Source: JAVBNW01 sp031551255 (GTDB taxonomy: Bacteria > Bacillota > Clostridia > Christensenellales > UBA1750). From it: a stretch of 24,765 bases of DNA. The notes beneath the pieces were generated by a model. The model searched no databases and was not told where the DNA came from. It saw nothing but the letters and a program-made list of their open reading frames with translations. Below are positions 22,750-24,765 of the stretch, piece after piece (the stretch's first letter is position 1; every line of letters begins with the position of its first letter). The position numbers and the translations under genes were made by a program. The stretch spans positions 1-24,765 of the forward strand of contig JAVBNW010000087.1 in the NCBI GenBank assembly GCA_031551255.1, given 5' to 3'.

Positions 22750-23663
22750 GACTGTTTACCGGAAGCGTGCTGCCATTGATCGATCAGTGTGTCGTGGCGC
22801 TGGGCATGTTCGACGGATGCCACAACGGCCACCTGAGGGTGCTTAGGTGCGCCGCGGAGCGCGCAAGAGAGATGGGCTGCCCGTGCCTGGTTTGGACGTA
22901 CGCTTCCCATCCTATGGCGCTGCTCGCCCCCGAGCGCGCGCCGCTTCCGTTGCAAAGCGTATCCCAGCGCCTAAGCTCGCTGGAGGCCGCCGGGGTGGAT
23001 GCAGTGGCGCTTCGGCCCTTCACGCGCGCCGAGGCGGCGGTCGAGCCGGAGGTCTTCCTCCGCCGGTTGCACGAAAGGATGGGCATGCGGGCCATCGCGC
23101 TAGGGCGCAGCAATACCTTTGGCAAAAACGCCAAGGGCACCCCCGTCCTGCTTCAGGACGAAGGACAAAAGCGCGGCTTCCTTGTGGATATTGTAGATAC
23201 GTTGCGCTTTGGAACGGAAAATGTAACATCCACAGCGGTTCGCAAGCATCTGGAAGAGGGCAACATGCGCGTTGCCGCGGCGATGCTCGGCCGGTGCTAC
23301 GCGCTCGAGGGCGCCATCGTACCCGGCCGGAAACTGGGCAGAGAAATCGGCTTCCCCACCATCAACGTGGCGTTGCCGGAGCGCAGGTTGATCCCCAAAC
23401 GCGGCGTATATGCGGGTTGGGCCGACGTGGCCGGAGGGCGCTACCCTTGCGTACTCAACCTGGGCATCAAGCCGACAGTCGGCGGGCAGACGCTCTCGTT
23501 GGAGGCGTTTTTGCTGGATTTCGAGGGAAATCTTTACGGCAAACAAGCCAGTGTAAGCTTTTTCCAATACATACGCGCGGAAAGGCGATTTTCCAACGTC
23601 GATCAGCTGGTGGAAGCCATCCGGCGGGATGCCGCAAAGGCGAAGAGTATTTTGCAGGTATAG
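22746..23663 (+). CDS. ribF: Bifunctional riboflavin kinase/FAD synthetase
   Basis: The 305-residue protein phosphorylates riboflavin to FMN and adenylylates FMN to FAD. The adenylyltransferase domain has GMFDGCHNGH (residues 20-29), equivalent to the usual GxFDGVHxGH, and TSTAVRKHLEEGN. The kinase domain holds GRKLGREIGFPTIN, where the usual motif is PTAN, then RGVYAGWADV and NLGIKPTVGG. An ATGA overlap couples it to truB. It is the last gene of the block and meets the flavin-binding gene tail to tail with only seven bases between the stops, without a visible terminator. Confidence 0.95.
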   Translation: MRLFTGSVLPLIDQCVVALGMFDGCHNGHLRVLRCAAERAREMGCPCLVWTYASHPMALLAPERAPLPLQSVSQRLSSLEAAGVDAVALRPFTRAEAAVEPEVFLRRLHERMGMRAIALGRSNTFGKNAKGTPVLLQDEGQKRGFLVDIVDTLRFGTENVTSTAVRKHLEEGNMRVAAAMLGRCYALEGAIVPGRKLGREIGFPTINVALPERRLIPKRGVYAGWADVAGGRYPCVLNLGIKPTVGGQTLSLEAFLLDFEGNLYGKQASVSFFQYIRAERRFSNVDQLVEAIRRDAAKAKSILQV

Positions 23664-23670
23664 ATAACAC

Positions 23671-24096
23671 CTATAGGTTTCCGCTCGCACCTTTCCAGTC
23701 GATCAAGAGATCATAGCACTGCGTGTTGAAGCGAAGCACGCAATAAGCAGGGTCGTCGACCCCAGAAAAATGCTCTTCAAGCCCCTGGTACCACATCTCT
23801 TTTTTCACCTGGGGATCCGTCAGTACCTCAATCGTCCCGACCAGCGTGATGTTATATTCTGCGGAGTTTATGCAAACGCTTGCGCGGTCGCATTTGCGGA
23901 TTCTATCCGTCTTGCCCGGGCCGAGTCCGATGCAGAAGGTAAGCCAGCGGATGCCGTCCGCCTTTGAAACGGATATGGTGGACGCCGTGAGGTATCCGTC
24001 CAGGTCGATCAATGCGATGGTGCAAAACCCGTCATTTCCGGTGCCGGCCTTTTTTTCGATGATTTTCACTGCTCTGGCGACGACTTCTTCGTTCAT
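23671..24096 (-). CDS. Pyridoxamine 5'-phosphate oxidase-like flavin-binding protein
   Basis: The 141-residue protein has the split-barrel FMN-binding fold of the general stress protein 26/PNPOx-like group. CTIALIDLDGYLTASTIS is the first barrel strand pair, IRWLTFCIGLGPGKTDRIRKCDRASVCI is the FMN-phosphate region, and YNITLVGTIEVLTDPQ is the third strand. Substrates for such short members are usually unknown. AAAGGAGGG sits seven bases before ATG 24096, which rejects the longer in-frame ATG at 24123 that lies inside the palindromic element. The ribosome site directly follows the end of that element on this strand. Confidence 0.85.
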   Translation of the reverse strand: MNEEVVARAVKIIEKKAGTGNDGFCTIALIDLDGYLTASTISVSKADGIRWLTFCIGLGPGKTDRIRKCDRASVCINSAEYNITLVGTIEVLTDPQVKKEMWYQGLEEHFSGVDDPAYCVLRFNTQCYDLLIDWKGASGNL

Positions 24097-24114
24097 ATTT
24101 CGCCCTCCTTTATG

Positions 24115-24278
24115 TATAGTCACCCAACCTCAAAACCAGATCATGCGAGCGAACCTTTTCCCGCATGGCGGCGTCGAGCTTCAGTCAGCGTAGCTGCCGG
24201 CTACGCTTCCTTCCGCCTCCTTGCCCTGCGAAAAAATCTCTCGCTCGTCTACACTGCTTTTGAAGTTGGGCGACTATA
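24115..24278. repeat. 164-base palindromic, MITE-like element
   Basis: The first and last 21 bases are inverted copies with two mismatches: TATAGTCACCCAACC... (24115-24135) and ...GGTTGGGCG-type end written on this strand as GTTGGGCGACTATA (24258-24278). Exactly at the centre lies a perfect hairpin, AGCGTAGC (24187-24194) with GCTACGCT (24200-24207). Intermediate blocks also pair, for example CGAGCGA with TCGCTCG. The ends TA-TAGTC...GACTA-TA would fit insertion at TA as in Tc1/mariner/IS630-type elements. No transposase is in the window. Confidence 0.65.
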
Positions 24279-24318
24279 GTAGCGCGAGTATACCGTATCA
24301 AACAGGACAGGCAGCTGT

Positions 24319-24359
24319 CCCCTTTGCCCTGTTATGCTATAAAAAAACAGCAAAGGGGG
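24319..24359 (+). promoter_or_regulatory. Inverted repeat that covers the DUF3795 ribosome site
   Basis: CCCCTTTGCCCTGTT (24319-24333) pairs with AACAGCAAAGGGG (24346-24358) apart from a two-base bulge. The right arm contains the AAAGGGGG ribosome site. If both arms are transcribed, the hairpin would hide it; a TATAAA box inside the loop makes an operator role possible instead. Confidence 0.45.
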
Positions 24360-24366
24360 TAGAAAT

Positions 24367-24636
24367 ATGATCGAATCACGATGCGGCATATGCTGCACGC
24401 AATGCAACGCCAAGGAAAGCTATGGCGTGGATTGTCCGGGCTGCGTCAACATCGCAAAACCTTTTTGGGGGAATTGCTCGGTAAAATCTTGCTGTGAGGG
24501 CAAGGGGCTCAGCCATTGCGGCGAATGTGCGGATTTCGCGTGCGAACTGCTCAAGAGTTTTTCGTACGCCACTGACGGACATGGCGATGACGGCGAGAGG
24601 ATCAGGCAATGCGAAAAATGGAGGCGGGCTATGTAG
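24367..24636 (+). CDS. DUF3795 cysteine-rich protein
   Basis: The 89-residue protein contains 13 cysteines. CGICCTQC (residues 6-13), DCPGC (22-26), NCSVKSCC (36-43), HCGECADFAC (50-59) and a late C82 follow the pattern of DUF3795 proteins, which probably bind zinc or an iron-sulfur cluster. No enzymatic function is established. A GGGGG site is six bases before ATG 24367. The stop codon TAG lies inside the first hairpin of the structured region that follows. Confidence 0.85.
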   Translation: MIESRCGICCTQCNAKESYGVDCPGCVNIAKPFWGNCSVKSCCEGKGLSHCGECADFACELLKSFSYATDGHGDDGERIRQCEKWRRAM

Positions 24637-24737
24637 CCCGCCTCAGCGTGCTGACAAACTGTGGTTTGTCAGCACGACATGCAAGTCCTTGAACTGACTT
24701 CGTCATTTCCGGCCGGACTTGCATACCAGTCGGTATG
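24621..24737. repeat. Array of four perfect hairpins after the DUF3795 gene
   Basis: Stem 1: GAGGCGGGCT (24621-24630) with AGCCCGCCTC (24635-24644), four-base loop. Stem 2: CGTGCTGACAAAC (24647-24659) with GTTTGTCAGCACG (24664-24676), loop TGTG. Stem 3: ATGCAAGTCC (24679-24688) with GGACTTGCAT (24715-24724), enclosing a small TGAC/GTCA stem. Stem 4: CATACC (24722-24727) with GGTATG (24732-24737). None is followed by a T run. Further self-complementary sequence runs to the window end. Confidence 0.7.
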
Positions 24738-24765
24738 AGCCTGCGCGCGCACAGGTCGCGCTCCG

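Noticed and set aside
1..24765. CRISPR array, prophage or transposase
   Set aside because: No evenly spaced direct repeats and no phage or transposase protein motifs are seen on either strand.

Overview
The window looks like a piece of chromosome from a GC-rich, anaerobic Firmicute of the class Clostridia. The evidence is strong AGGAGG-type ribosome sites, TTGACA/TATAAT-like promoters, an AddB-type recombination nuclease, an SRP RNA, a glycyl radical enzyme with its activase, and the compact block rbfA-nrnA-truB-ribF. No genus can be read from the sequence alone. The first ~130 bases are runs of C and G that look like a low-quality contig edge. No rRNA, tRNA, CRISPR array, transposase or phage gene is visible.

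Layout. (1) 157-3093, plus strand: a terminator left over from an upstream gene, an autoregulated-looking TetR gene overlapping an FAD-dependent phytoene-desaturase-like oxidoreductase, then a zinc deaminase. (2) 6965-3111, minus strand: a four-gene operon with gaps of about 30 bases, in the order serine hydrolase, NUDIX hydrolase (broken by an amber codon), rhamnulokinase, small P-loop kinase. (3) 6995-11311: a back-to-back promoter, addB on the plus strand, and a cytoplasmic GH26 mannanase-like gene that also carries an in-frame amber codon. (4) 15994-11589, minus strand: activase, then glycyl radical enzyme with a strong terminator, then a separate uroporphyrinogen-decarboxylase-fold gene. 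(5) 16108-19550, plus strand: SRP RNA, a soluble histidine kinase, a substrate-binding lipoprotein overlapping an L,D-transpeptidase lipoprotein, and an AT-rich GNAT gene. (6) 20401-19634, minus strand: an unknown lipoprotein. (7) 20476-23663, plus strand: rbfA, nrnA, truB and ribF, which overlap one another. (8) 24096-24765: a small flavin-binding protein gene (minus), a 164-base palindromic element, a cysteine-rich DUF3795 gene, and a run of perfect hairpins at the end of the window.

The most interesting points are these. The glycyl radical enzyme has a Cys-His-Trp active-site loop instead of the Cys-x-Glu of known eliminases, and its activase has only one extra-cluster cysteine set. Two palindromic elements share TATAGTCG-type ends and each lies directly before a ribosome binding site. 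The SRP RNA transcript carries a 5' hairpin that competes with its own closing/terminator helix. Two genes are interrupted by single amber codons while TAG is used as an ordinary stop throughout the window.
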